This document shows, one piece after another, positions 40,899 through 49,124 of a DNA stretch of 64,000 bases. Position 1 is the first letter of the stretch, and each line of letters starts with the position of its first letter. This DNA is from JAWMQL01 sp033283165. Lineage in GTDB: Bacteria > Pseudomonadota > Gammaproteobacteria > Pseudomonadales > Halieaceae. Made by a program: the position numbers and the translations under genes. The stretch lies in assembly GCA_033283165.1 (NCBI GenBank), contig JAWMQL010000001.1, positions 992,001 through 1,056,000 of the forward strand. The letters are read 5' to 3'. The notes beneath the pieces are model-generated. The model worked only from the letters and a program-made list of their open reading frames with translations. It ran no database searches and was not told the origin of the DNA.

Positions 40899-42224
40899 TC
40901 AGGCGCTCTCTTGCTCCTGAGCCTTACTCAGGGCTTCCTGATAACTGCATTCCTTTTCTGTAATGTTGGCACTCTCCAGCAGTTTTTCAACCACCTGGTC
41001 TTCCAATACTTTGGATTCTACGGCCGAGAGCTGCTGTTGGTTTGAATAGTACCAGTTGATGACCTCTTCCGGCTCCTGGTAAGTGGACGCGAGTTCCTCG
41101 ATGGCCTCGCGTACCTTGTCCGCGTCGGCCTTGAGCTGGAATTTCGAGATCATCTCCGCCAACAGGAGGCCCAGCTTGACCCGGCGTTCAGCCTGCTCGC
41201 TGAACATCTCGTCCGGCAGCAGGGATTTCAGGTCCAGGTCCTGGCCGCCGGCACCGCCGAACTGCTGGAACATCTGCTGGCGCATGACATCGGTTTCGTG
41301 CTCCACCAGTGCCCGGGGCACGTCCAGGTTATGGGCCTCGAGCACGGCATTCATCACCTGCTGCTTGACCCTCGCCTGGATGGCGTTTTTCAGTTCCCGG
41401 GCCATATTCTCGCCCACTTCCTTGCGAAACTGTTCCAGCCCGCCTTCTTCCACGCCGTACTGTTTGAAGAGTTCCTCGTCCAGCTCCGCGGGCACCAGTT
41501 CCTGTACTTCGTTGACCTTGACCTTGAACTCCACCGCAGCGCCTTTCAGGTCCTCGTTGTGGTAGTCCTCGGGGAAGCTCAGTTCCAGCGTCTTCTCCTC
41601 ACCGGCACTGAGCCCGACGATGCCGTCTTCAAAGCCCGGGATCATCCGACCGGAGCCCAGCTCCAGGGCGGAACCCTCGGCGCTGCCTCCCTCAAAGACC
41701 TCACCGTCCCTGGTACCCTCGTAGTCGATATTGACCGTGTCGCCCTGCGCCGCCGGGCGCTCTACGGCCTGCAGCTGGCCCTGCTGCTTGCGGAACACTT
41801 CGATAATGTCATCGATGTCCTGGTCGGTGACAGACGCCACCGGCTTTTCGACCTCGAAACCGGCCATATCGACGGTTTCGACTTCCGGCAGCACCTCGAA
41901 GGTGGCCACGTACTCCAGGTCACGGCCCGCTTCCAGGCTGCGCGGTTCGATGCTCGGCTGGCCGGCCGGGCGCAGGTTTTCCTGGACAACCGCCTCCTGG
42001 AAGGACTGGCTCATCACCTCGCCCAGCACTTCCTGGCGAACACCGGCCCCGAAGCGCTGGCGCATGACCTTCATGGGCACCTTGCCCGGGCGAAAACCCT
42101 TCAGGTTAACTTCCCTGGCGGCTTTCTTCAGGCGATTATCCACCTCGGCATCCACCCGCTCAGCGGGCACACCCACGGTGAGACGACGCTCCAGGCCGGA
42201 CGTTGTTTCAATTGAAACCTGCAT
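40899..42224 (-). CDS. tig: Trigger factor, ribosome-associated chaperone and prolyl isomerase
   Basis: 441 residues. N-terminal ribosome-binding domain with the signature region VNLKGFRPGKVPM (GFRxGKxP), FKBP-type isomerase domain (about 155-245: GDTVNIDYEGTRDGEVFEGG, IPGFEDGIVGL), and a helical C-terminal chaperone domain. The ATG at 42224 is preferred because GAGGA stands 7-8 bases before it; an ATG 6 bases earlier is too close to that site. The open frame continues upstream only because it reads backwards through tRNA-Leu. Confidence 0.96.
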   Translation of the reverse strand: MQVSIETTSGLERRLTVGVPAERVDAEVDNRLKKAAREVNLKGFRPGKVPMKVMRQRFGAGVRQEVLGEVMSQSFQEAVVQENLRPAGQPSIEPRSLEAGRDLEYVATFEVLPEVETVDMAGFEVEKPVASVTDQDIDDIIEVFRKQQGQLQAVERPAAQGDTVNIDYEGTRDGEVFEGGSAEGSALELGSGRMIPGFEDGIVGLSAGEEKTLELSFPEDYHNEDLKGAAVEFKVKVNEVQELVPAELDEELFKQYGVEEGGLEQFRKEVGENMARELKNAIQARVKQQVMNAVLEAHNLDVPRALVEHETDVMRQQMFQQFGGAGGQDLDLKSLLPDEMFSEQAERRVKLGLLLAEMISKFQLKADADKVREAIEELASTYQEPEEVINWYYSNQQQLSAVESKVLEDQVVEKLLESANITEKECSYQEALSKAQEQESA

Positions 42225-42316
42225 GTTCATTCCTCGCATTGCTTGCGTTACGGGCACACCCTGCGCCCGACTGTCTGTGTTCGTTGCGATGCCCCGGCGG
42301 GGCCGCACCGGAAAAC

Positions 42317-42401
42317 TGGTGCGGAAGGGGAGACTCGAACTCCCACGCCTTGCGGCACTGGAACCTAAATCCAGCGCGTATACCAATTTCGCCACTTCCG
42401 C
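42317..42401 (-). tRNA. tRNA-Leu (anticodon UAG)
   Basis: 85 nt including encoded CCA. Acceptor GCGGAAG pairs with CTTCCGC; the anticodon stem CTGGA/TCCAG frames the loop TTTAGGT, giving UAG. A long variable arm (GCCGCAAGGCGT region) marks a class II tRNA. The T-arm reads GGGAGTTCGAGTCTCCC. Immediately upstream of tig on the same strand. Confidence 0.97.
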
Positions 42402-42564
42402 GTGTCCGTCGACGGTACCCGGAGCGCCTTAACCAACCTAGAACTTCATTAAAAAACAGCCGCTAACCATTTGATTATCGGCAATTATTTCGAAGAAAAA
42501 GCCGGGCAGAGGCACCGTCACAAGGGCGCAGATTCTGCCACAAAGCAGGGCCCGGTTCAACCGC

Positions 42565-43869
42565 TCAGAAGCGGGGCCAGGCGAGCAGGAAAACCAGTGA
42601 TTCCGCGGCCTCCGGCGGACCGAGGTTACCCCGCCAACCACGGGGCAGCAGGACCGCCTGCTCGGCCTCCAGGACGAGCTCGCCAACGCCCAGCTGGCCG
42701 GATACGACCATCGCCAGGGCATAGTGCGCGGGCAGGTCCAACGGGTACTCGCCGCCAGCCTCAACCCGCACTCGCAACACGCTGAAGTCAGGAAAGCTCA
42801 CGATCTGTTCCGCCCGCGCCCCCGGGGCCTCGTAGATGACCTCGAATGGTTCCTCCGGTGGCGGCTGCAGCAGCATATCGGGTACGGCGGCCGCCGTATC
42901 CCAGTGGTCCTGGGTCAGTACCCGCTGCGCGAAAGACAGGATCTGGCGCTCGTAGACCGGGGTCTGGAATTCAATGGTACGCACCCCGTGCTGCAGTGAA
43001 TGAGGCAGGCACAGGGGTACTTTGACCACATCCCCCACCGCGAGCGGCCGCAGCCGGGTAAATTCCTCCATGGCCTGGCGCAACGCCCGCTCTCGCGCCG
43101 CCAGGGTCTCGTCCGGGGACACGCCGGCGGGGAGCCCATCGATTTCACGCCGCGCTGCCTCGTAAGCCAGCACCGCGTCCAGGTACGCGCTGCGGAAATC
43201 CTCCTCGGAGTCAAACGCGGTCAGCCGCCGGGGATCAAAGCCGTAGCGAATAGCGCCCTGCCCGCCCGGCCAGGCGCGCTCGTCCACCGCGGTGACCACG
43301 TACACCTCCCGTTTTTCGCGGTGCATCTCAAAATACAGGTCGCCAGTCACCGGCTCGGGGCTGGGATCGAGGATTTTCAGGAGTACCAGGTGCTCGCCGG
43401 CCGTGCCGTAGCGATCATCCGGCCAGGCCGCCTGGACCCAGGGTATGGGGCTGGCTCCTTCGGCCGTCGAAAACTCACACACGCCCCGCTCCTCTACCCC
43501 GGTATACCAGATCTCCTGCCCCCAGGGTTTCGGGATGTAACCGGGTTTCAGTGCAACGGGCCCGGCGTCTCTGATCACCGCCGGGGAGTGCTCCTCAACC
43601 CAGGCCCGAAACTGTGCTTCGGGCGCTGACGCTTCTGCGCGCAAGCCCGCATCGGTCACGGCCAGTTGCAATCCGTTGGCCGTCTCCAGGTACAGCGCGG
43701 TGAGCGCGATACCGGGGCTGCCCGACAGCCAGTACCGGGGCAGCTCAAAATCCACCACCAGCAGCCCCCCGGTTGCGCCCGATTGCCGCCAGTCGGTGTA
43801 GGCCTGGCGCGGGTCGCCGGTATTGGCGCGGTAGTCAATAGTGCGGGCTGGGCCGGTAAGCAGTGGCAA
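42565..43869 (-). CDS. Type I phosphomannose isomerase-like cupin protein
   Basis: 434 residues. The central segment PKPWGQEIWYTG is the start signature of type I mannose-6-phosphate isomerases, and later YFEMHREKREVYVV and LPHSLQHGVRTIEFQTP provide the Glu/His metal ligands of the cupin core. The N-terminal 100 residues and the C-terminal cupin (about 350-434) are less typical. The start appears to be a TTG at 43869, just 7 bp after the GH84 stop, with no Shine-Dalgarno, so translation is probably coupled. A true isomerase is possible, but a role with the GH84 product in amino-sugar or sugar use is equally likely (inference). Confidence 0.7.
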   Translation of the reverse strand: MPLLTGPARTIDYRANTGDPRQAYTDWRQSGATGGLLVVDFELPRYWLSGSPGIALTALYLETANGLQLAVTDAGLRAEASAPEAQFRAWVEEHSPAVIRDAGPVALKPGYIPKPWGQEIWYTGVEERGVCEFSTAEGASPIPWVQAAWPDDRYGTAGEHLVLLKILDPSPEPVTGDLYFEMHREKREVYVVTAVDERAWPGGQGAIRYGFDPRRLTAFDSEEDFRSAYLDAVLAYEAARREIDGLPAGVSPDETLAARERALRQAMEEFTRLRPLAVGDVVKVPLCLPHSLQHGVRTIEFQTPVYERQILSFAQRVLTQDHWDTAAAVPDMLLQPPPEEPFEVIYEAPGARAEQIVSFPDFSVLRVRVEAGGEYPLDLPAHYALAMVVSGQLGVGELVLEAEQAVLLPRGWRGNLGPPEAAESLVFLLAWPRF

Positions 43870-43875
43870 GCGCTG

Positions 43876-44955
43876 TCAATCCGTCAGGCAGGCGGGATCG
43901 AAAGTATATTCGCCGCGCAACCAGGCCGCCACTTCCCGGCCCGCCGGACCGCCCGACGCCTCGTATTCAGCCGCCAGTTGCGCTCGCCGGGACTCTCCCA
44001 TGCCGCCCAGTCCCTGTTGCCGAAATTCCGCCCTGTCGCGCTGCAACAGCTGCCAATCCCGCTCGCCCAGTTCACGCGCCAGCCAGGCGTTTCCATCTGC
44101 GGGCGCGAGCCGGTACAGACTGGACAGCCCGAACAGGGCCGGCAGGGACGCAAAAGCCTGGTTCATGGGATTGCAGAAGTGCCCTCTGAGCGCCTCCCGC
44201 AAACGCGCGTCCCGGCCGTACAGGGGCTCCAGGTAGAGGAAGTTGCTGCGCTGGGCACCATCGTTCACCGGGTAGTTATCCCACAGTACCGGCCGCCGCC
44301 GGAACAGCGCGCCGATTTCATCCAGTTCACCGGCACCCACCTGCTCTGAACACACCTGGCTACCGGTCCAGAACAGGTCTATATCTGCTGCCAGGCCCTC
44401 TCCCAACCTCTGCCAGTAACCCGCCGGGCGACAGCCAAAAAACTTTTCCAGCACCGGGTCGCTGGAATAGTAAGTGGGACAGACGAGCAGCCTTTGCGCA
44501 CCCGACCAGCGCCTGACGTCGGCTATGATCTCGAGCTGTCGCTCGGCGAGGTCTGCAATGTCCCCCGGCATGTCGTCGAACAGGACCGCCAGCAGGGTGC
44601 CATCCAGTTCGTTCAAACGCTCGATCTTCCGCTTGAGGTCACGCCGCGCTACGGCGTCGTAGCAGCGGTACAGCTCGAAAGGCGACAGGCCAACGCCCCA
44701 GCTGATCCCCTGCTCCTGATAGACCTGTGCCAGTTGCAGCAGCTGGCGCCATTGCCCGGGGTCCCAGTCCTCGCGCCAGCGCTTGCGCAGGCGGGCGTCG
44801 TCCTTGGGACAGTAGAGAGTGGCATTGAAGCCCAGGTCGCGCTGCAGCCGGGCGTAGTCCAGCCGATCGCGGTGGGACCAGCTGCGGCCGTAGAAACCTT
44901 CCACCACGCCGAGCAGGAATTCGGCAGGTGGTGACACGGGGTCAGGTGGGCTCAT
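43876..44955 (-). CDS. GH84-family beta-N-acetylglucosaminidase (O-GlcNAcase-like)
   Basis: 359 residues. GVVEGFYGRSWSHRDRLD at residues 16-33 is the strongly conserved opening of the GH84 catalytic barrel, and the paired catalytic aspartates of this family are seen as Asp127-Asp128 in LFDDMPGD. PVLWDNYPVNDG is also standard. There is no signal peptide and no carbohydrate-binding module, so the enzyme should act in the cytoplasm on GlcNAc-containing substrates. Relatives include human OGA and clostridial NagJ. GGGGAA precedes the ATG. Coupled to the downstream cupin gene; divergent from the candidate sRNA. Confidence 0.87.
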   Translation of the reverse strand: MSPPDPVSPPAEFLLGVVEGFYGRSWSHRDRLDYARLQRDLGFNATLYCPKDDARLRKRWREDWDPGQWRQLLQLAQVYQEQGISWGVGLSPFELYRCYDAVARRDLKRKIERLNELDGTLLAVLFDDMPGDIADLAERQLEIIADVRRWSGAQRLLVCPTYYSSDPVLEKFFGCRPAGYWQRLGEGLAADIDLFWTGSQVCSEQVGAGELDEIGALFRRRPVLWDNYPVNDGAQRSNFLYLEPLYGRDARLREALRGHFCNPMNQAFASLPALFGLSSLYRLAPADGNAWLARELGERDWQLLQRDRAEFRQQGLGGMGESRRAQLAAEYEASGGPAGREVAAWLRGEYTFDPACLTD

Positions 44956-45002
44956 ATATTCCCCGTTATGATTGAATGTCTAGCTGTTATTACGAAATAT
45001 GC

Positions 45003-45184
45003 TAAAAAGTCGGGCAATTAACTGTGGAAAATTACCAATTTTCAGCGATACTAGGAATGTGGCTACCTATCCCCTAGTTCAAACGGGTGGTCACGGGAGC
45101 ATACCCAATGCTCTTTCAGGGAAGCAATTCCTTTATGTTTCACTCCTAATGGTCTTATTGGGTCCCGGATGGGACCCATTTTTT
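45003..45184 (+). ncRNA. Candidate terminator-ended small RNA
   Basis: Orphan plus-strand unit between two minus-strand genes. A possible extended -10 (TGCTAAAAA, 45000-45008) is followed by hairpins GAAAATT/AATTTTC (45027-45043), ACTAGG/CCTAGT (45050-45078) and GAGCAT/ATGCTC (45097-45113). Then comes an open pyrimidine-rich stretch with CACTCCT (45141-45147), and a strong terminator. The CUCCU core could pair with Shine-Dalgarno sequences, the usual design of Hfq-dependent sRNAs. A 64-codon open frame runs through it but reads straight across the terminator and lacks a ribosome site, so I do not call it a protein. Start of the transcript is approximate. Confidence 0.55.
45159..45184 (+). terminator. 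Rho-independent terminator of the candidate sRNA
   Basis: Perfect 8-bp stem TGGGTCCC / GGGACCCA with a GGAT loop, followed by six T. On the minus strand no T-run follows, so it serves plus-strand transcription only, although no plus-strand protein gene is near. Confidence 0.88.
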
Positions 45185-45250
45185 ATGCCATAAAACAATA
45201 AAATACAAATGGTTACAAGGCATAATTGAAGCAAAACCTTAGCACTGGTC

Positions 45251-45601
45251 TCACATGGTGTGGGTCGGTCTATCGGAGCTCAATGATCCCGCCAGATGGT
45301 TCTCGATCTTGGTATTGGCCTCGGCATCCTGCTCGCTGAACTGGACACCGATACCGGCGGTGCGATTGCCCTGGGCCCCGCGGGGTGTCACCCAAACCAC
45401 CTTGCCGGCGATGGGAATCTTCTCCGGTTCATCCATCAGCGTGAGCAGCATGAAGACCTCGTCACCCACCTGGTAGGTTTTGTTGGTCGGCACAAACAGG
45501 CCGCCGTTGGTAAGGAATGGCATGTAGGCCGAATACAACACGGCCTTGTCCTTGATGGTCAGCGACAATATGCCCTTGCCGCCTGCGTGGCTTTCGTTCA
45601 T
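45251..45601 (-). CDS. pilZ: PilZ domain protein, type IV pilus assembly (PilZ-like)
   Basis: 116 residues. LSLTIKDKAVLYSAYMPFL, GGLFVPTNKTYQVGDEVFMLLTL and KVVWVTPRGAQGNRTAGIGVQF match the type IV pilus PilZ (not the YcgR type). The cyclic-di-GMP ligands RxxxR and (D/N)xSxxG are absent, as in the classic pilus PilZ, which works through PilB and FimX rather than by binding the nucleotide itself. Last gene of the fab-tmk-holB block, the same place as in Pseudomonas. Confidence 0.9.
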   Translation of the reverse strand: MNESHAGGKGILSLTIKDKAVLYSAYMPFLTNGGLFVPTNKTYQVGDEVFMLLTLMDEPEKIPIAGKVVWVTPRGAQGNRTAGIGVQFSEQDAEANTKIENHLAGSLSSDRPTHTM

Positions 45602-45631
45602 GACGGTGGCGCCCCTTTTTTCGCCATGTTA

Positions 45632-46606
45632 TCACCTGCTCGCGGCTGCGCCCAAGTCCCGATAGAACCGTTCCAGCAGGGTTTCCATCATCAATTCCTC
45701 GTTGGGGTTGGACCCGGCCTCCAGTGCTGCGCGCAATTGCCCGATTCGATCCAGCAGCCTGAACGCCCTGCGCGCCGGGGTACTGGCCAGCTGGCGGCCA
45801 TTTTTACCACGAAGTTTCCTCTGCAGAAAAGCCTGCAAGTGCTCCAGGCGTTCCACCGCCGACAATTCGGACCACAGGGGCAACAGGTCGGTTGGCCCGA
45901 CGCGTCCCGCCAACAGGGCCTCCAGGGCGGGCTCCACCGCGGCGAAGTGCTCGGCGTTGCCCTCCAGTTGCAGGCGCTCGGCCCGCAGCGGCTGGCCCTG
46001 GGCCAGGGCCAGTAAACCGGCACTGGTTTCCCTCCGGCCGGTGATACCGTCCAGCCAGTCGAGGCTGGCCGCTTCCGGGGGCAGCGCAAAGCGCAGCAGC
46101 TGACAGCGGGACCGCACGGTTGCCGGCAATGCGTGCGGCCGGTGAGAAACCAGAATGAGGTGGGTACCCCGGGTGGGTTCCTCCAGGCTTTTGAGCAACG
46201 CGTTGGCCGCGTGCCTGTTCATTTTTTCCGCCGGGCAGATCAGGGCGACCTTGCGCTGCCCGTGACTGGCGGTTTTTACGCAGAAATCCACCAGCTCGCG
46301 CACCCGGTCAACGCTCACCACCTGCCCCTTGCCCTCTGGCAGCAATACCCGAAAATCGCTGTGACTACCCACCGCGCTCAGGTTGCAGGCGCGACATTGG
46401 CCACAGTTGTGTCCCGCAACGGGCTCCTCGCACAGCAGCAGGCGCGCCAGCGCCAGCGCAAACCGGTATTTGCCCGTTTCCGCGGGGCCGGCCAGCAGCA
46501 GGCCATGAGGCAGGCGCTGCTGGCTCAGTAACTGCTGCAGGCGCTGCCAATTCTCTCCCTGCCAGGGCAGGGGCGCACTGACCGCGGGGAGCTCATCCCA
46601 TTCCAT
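45632..46606 (-). CDS. holB: DNA polymerase III delta-prime subunit
   Basis: 324 residues, clamp-loader subunit. PHGLLLAGPAETGKYRFALALA is the degenerate P-loop of delta-prime (shortened core: GPAETGKY). CGQCRAC is the zinc module, VVSVDRVRELVDFC, NALLKSLEEPTRGTHLILVSHRPHALPATVRSRC gives the sensor region SLEEPTRGT and SRC motif. I chose the ATG at 46606 (GGAG 8 bases upstream), which overlaps the end of tmk by 14 bp. Neighbours tmk and pilZ are as in other gammaproteobacteria. Confidence 0.94.
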   Translation of the reverse strand: MEWDELPAVSAPLPWQGENWQRLQQLLSQQRLPHGLLLAGPAETGKYRFALALARLLLCEEPVAGHNCGQCRACNLSAVGSHSDFRVLLPEGKGQVVSVDRVRELVDFCVKTASHGQRKVALICPAEKMNRHAANALLKSLEEPTRGTHLILVSHRPHALPATVRSRCQLLRFALPPEAASLDWLDGITGRRETSAGLLALAQGQPLRAERLQLEGNAEHFAAVEPALEALLAGRVGPTDLLPLWSELSAVERLEHLQAFLQRKLRGKNGRQLASTPARRAFRLLDRIGQLRAALEAGSNPNEELMMETLLERFYRDLGAAASR

Positions 46607-47255
46607 CGATCTGCTCCGGGTGGCGCTGCCGCCAGCAATCAAGCAATTCGTCGCAAATCTTGTGCAGCTGCTGTTGTACGGCTGCCAACGGCTGGCTGGC
46701 GTCGACTACCCGGTAACGGCCGCTGCCCTCCCGGGCCAGCTGCAGATAGGTGTCGCGCACCCGCTGGAAGAAAGCCTGCTGTTCCTGCTCGAAGCGGTCC
46801 AGCTCTCCCCGGTCGTTGGCCCGCGCCATTCCCACCTCTACCGGGGCGTCCAGCAGCAGGGTGTAATCCGGCCGCAGTGTGCCCTGTACCAGTGTCTCCA
46901 GCTGCCGGACATGGGCCGGGTTCATGCCGCGACCGCCACTCTGGTAGGCGTAGGTGGCGTCGGTAAACCGGTCACACAACACCCAGCGGCCAGCGGCCAG
47001 CGCCGGCTCGATGAGTTGCCGCAGGTGCTGGGCCCGGGCGGCGAATATCAGCAGCAGCTCCGTCACGGGGTCCACTGGTTCCTCCCGCACGTCCAGCAAC
47101 AGTTGCCGAATGGACTCCGCCAGCGCCGTTCCGCCCGGCTCCCGGGTAACCACCAGGTCGACGCCACTGTCCCGCAGGTGCTGCTCAAGGAAGTCCATGT
47201 TGGTGGACTTGCCCACGCCTTCGCCGCCTTCGACAGTAATGAACAATCCTTTCAC
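46593..47255 (-). CDS. tmk: Thymidylate kinase
   Basis: 220 residues. Phosphorylates dTMP to dTDP. P-loop EGGEGVGKSTN at the N-terminus, DR(F/Y) motif in LCDRFTDATYAYQSGGRG, REPGGT substrate loop. Starts with GTG at 47255, which overlaps the mltG stop (GTGA) and follows GGGGAGGG, indicating coupled translation. Confidence 0.97.
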   Translation of the reverse strand: MKGLFITVEGGEGVGKSTNMDFLEQHLRDSGVDLVVTREPGGTALAESIRQLLLDVREEPVDPVTELLLIFAARAQHLRQLIEPALAAGRWVLCDRFTDATYAYQSGGRGMNPAHVRQLETLVQGTLRPDYTLLLDAPVEVGMARANDRGELDRFEQEQQAFFQRVRDTYLQLAREGSGRYRVVDASQPLAAVQQQLHKICDELLDCWRQRHPEQIDGMG

Positions 47256-48274
47256 TGGCCCTCCCCGGGGCTTGAACGGTAATCCGCGCGCCGTTGCAGC
47301 TGGTATTTACGCACGGCACGTTCGTGCGCTTCAAGGCTGGCGTTGAATTCATGACTGCCGTCACCACGGGCGACAAAATACAACGCCTCGCCCGCCGCCG
47401 GGTGCAGTGCCGCGTGAATCGCCGCGCGGCCCGGCAGTGCGATGGGCGTCGGCGGCAAACCGTGGTGGCGGTAACTGTTATACGGATTCGCCTCGTCGTT
47501 CAGGTGGGCACGGGTCAGGTTGCCGTCAAAATCGGGACCCAGACCATAAATCACCGTCGGATCGGTCTGCAGGCGCATACGCCGCTGCAAGCGGCGCACG
47601 AACACCCCGGCTATCTGGTCCCGCTCCTCGGCAAGGCCAGTCTCACGCTCCACAATCGAGGCCATGATAAGGGCCTCGTAGGGGGTCTCGTAGGGCAGAT
47701 CCGCAGCTCTGGCCGGCCACTCCTCTGCCAACACCGCCTGCATACGCTGGTAGGCCCGCGCCAGGATGTCCCAGTCGTTGGCACCGCGTTCGAAGTGATA
47801 ACTGTCGGGAAAAAAGAGTCCCTCGGGAGCGCCACCGGTCAGGTCGAGCAGGCGTTTGTCGTCGGTCCCGGTCAGGGTTGCATCGAGCACCGGGTGCTGT
47901 GCCAGACGCTTGATCGCCGTGGCCAGGGTAATACCCTCTGGCAGCGTGACCTGGTAGCTGATCACCTTGCCCCGTTGCAGTAGTTGCAGCAGTCCCAGCG
48001 GGGTGAGGCCGGGCTGCAACTGATACTCGCCGCGCCGGATGCGCTGGTCCACGCCGGTCAGGCGTCCGTAAGCCTGCACCAGCCCGGGATAGTGCAGGTA
48101 ACCGTCCTCGTGCAGTTTGGACACCACGGTTCGCAGGCTGTCTCCGCGCTCCACGACGAGTTGGTAGCCGGATGGCGGCAACGACAAGGGCTCCCGCCAG
48201 CGTCTATCGAGGGCGTCGAACAGTCCCCAGGCCGTCACCGCCAGCAGCAGCAATACCAGGACTACCCGCCGCAT
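47252..48274 (-). CDS. mltG: Endolytic murein transglycosylase MltG (YceG-like)
   Basis: 340 residues. One N-terminal membrane helix (RRVVLVLLLLAVTAWGLF), a LysM-like fold (SGYQLVVERGDSLRTVVSKL) and the YceG catalytic domain with Glu in MASIVERETGLAEER and TDPTVIYGLG, PYNSYRHHGLPPTPIALPG as key pieces. Cuts nascent glycan strands and helps end their synthesis. The ATG at 48274 overlaps the pabC stop (TGATG), so the longer open frame to 48349 is rejected. Confidence 0.96.
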   Translation of the reverse strand: MRRVVLVLLLLAVTAWGLFDALDRRWREPLSLPPSGYQLVVERGDSLRTVVSKLHEDGYLHYPGLVQAYGRLTGVDQRIRRGEYQLQPGLTPLGLLQLLQRGKVISYQVTLPEGITLATAIKRLAQHPVLDATLTGTDDKRLLDLTGGAPEGLFFPDSYHFERGANDWDILARAYQRMQAVLAEEWPARAADLPYETPYEALIMASIVERETGLAEERDQIAGVFVRRLQRRMRLQTDPTVIYGLGPDFDGNLTRAHLNDEANPYNSYRHHGLPPTPIALPGRAAIHAALHPAAGEALYFVARGDGSHEFNASLEAHERAVRKYQLQRRADYRSSPGEGQ

Positions 48275-49113
48275 CAGGGCAGGTCCTCGAGACTGCGGCG
48301 GAACAGCGCCTCGCAGGTCGGGTGCCGATCCCAGCGGCCGCCCCCGCAACTGGCCACCGGCCGCAGGCCCTGCAGGCTGTTGCAGTAAAACAGCTCCGTG
48401 GCCTGTGCGAGTTCAGCGGGTTCGACCGGGCGTTGCCGGACCGCGAGACCGAGTGCCGGCGCCCAGCGGTCGATGACCGCGCGCCGGCGGGTCCCGGCAA
48501 CACCGCAATGAGACAGTTCAGGCGTGACCAGTTCTCCACCCAGCACCAGGAACAGGTTGCCTGCGCCCACAGAGATCACCTGTCCCTGCTGGTCACAGAC
48601 CACCAGTTCGTCCTTCTGCTGGCGCCGGCACTCGGCCGCCACCAGTACCTGCTCCAGGCGGTTCAGGTGTTTGATGCCAGCCAGGGCGGGCTGCTCTCCC
48701 CAGCGCAGGCTCGCCTCTCCAAGCTCTGCCGGTGGCAGCGGCTCGCGGGCGTCCCGCTCCAGGGGTGTCACGGTAATGAGCACCCGCGGTTCCGCCTCCA
48801 GTGGCGGCGCGTAGCCCCGCGGCCCGCCCCCGCGGCTGACGGTCAGGCGCAGCGCGAACCACCGATCCGGACAGTCCTCCAGGGCGCCCAGGCTGGTGAC
48901 CAGGTGCTGCTGCACAAGAGGCAAAACCGGTGGAAAACCGAGTGTGTCCAGGCCGCACTGCAGGCGTTCAACGTGATAGCTCAACAGCGCGGGGTGTGAA
49001 CCGCGGCACAACAACGTCTCGAACAGGCCGTCGCCGAATTCCAGGCCGCGGTCCGGCAGCGGCAGCGCTGTGGCTTTTCGGCCGTCGATCCAGGTACCGC
49101 CCTGTACTGTCAC
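48274..49113 (-). CDS. pabC: Aminodeoxychorismate lyase
   Basis: 279 residues, PLP enzyme of the class IV aminotransferase fold. Releases pyruvate from aminodeoxychorismate to give p-aminobenzoate for folate. Catalytic Lys in AGIKHLNRLEQV; LPDRGLEFGDGLFETL near the start; SVGAGNLFLVLGGEL in the cofactor region, where typical homologues read more like E(G/S)xxSNxF. Starts with GTG at 49113, 11 bp behind fabF, without an evident Shine-Dalgarno. Position between fabF and mltG is conserved. Confidence 0.93.
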   Translation of the reverse strand: MTVQGGTWIDGRKATALPLPDRGLEFGDGLFETLLCRGSHPALLSYHVERLQCGLDTLGFPPVLPLVQQHLVTSLGALEDCPDRWFALRLTVSRGGGPRGYAPPLEAEPRVLITVTPLERDAREPLPPAELGEASLRWGEQPALAGIKHLNRLEQVLVAAECRRQQKDELVVCDQQGQVISVGAGNLFLVLGGELVTPELSHCGVAGTRRRAVIDRWAPALGLAVRQRPVEPAELAQATELFYCNSLQGLRPVASCGGGRWDRHPTCEALFRRSLEDLP

Positions 49114-49124
49114 CGTGAACCGTG

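Noticed and set aside
42225..42395. 57-residue N-terminal extension of trigger factor
   Set aside because: It is the translation of tRNA-Leu and its flank in reverse; the real start has a Shine-Dalgarno at 42224.
44999..45193. 64-codon plus-strand open frame in the GH84-pilZ gap
   Set aside because: It reads through the whole terminator stem, has no ribosome site and no gene-like codon use. The stretch is better explained as a structured RNA.
45251..45601. PilZ protein as a cyclic-di-GMP receptor linked to the riboswitch
   Set aside because: The RxxxR and (D/N)xSxxG ligand motifs are missing, as in the pilus-type PilZ, so direct nucleotide binding is not supported.
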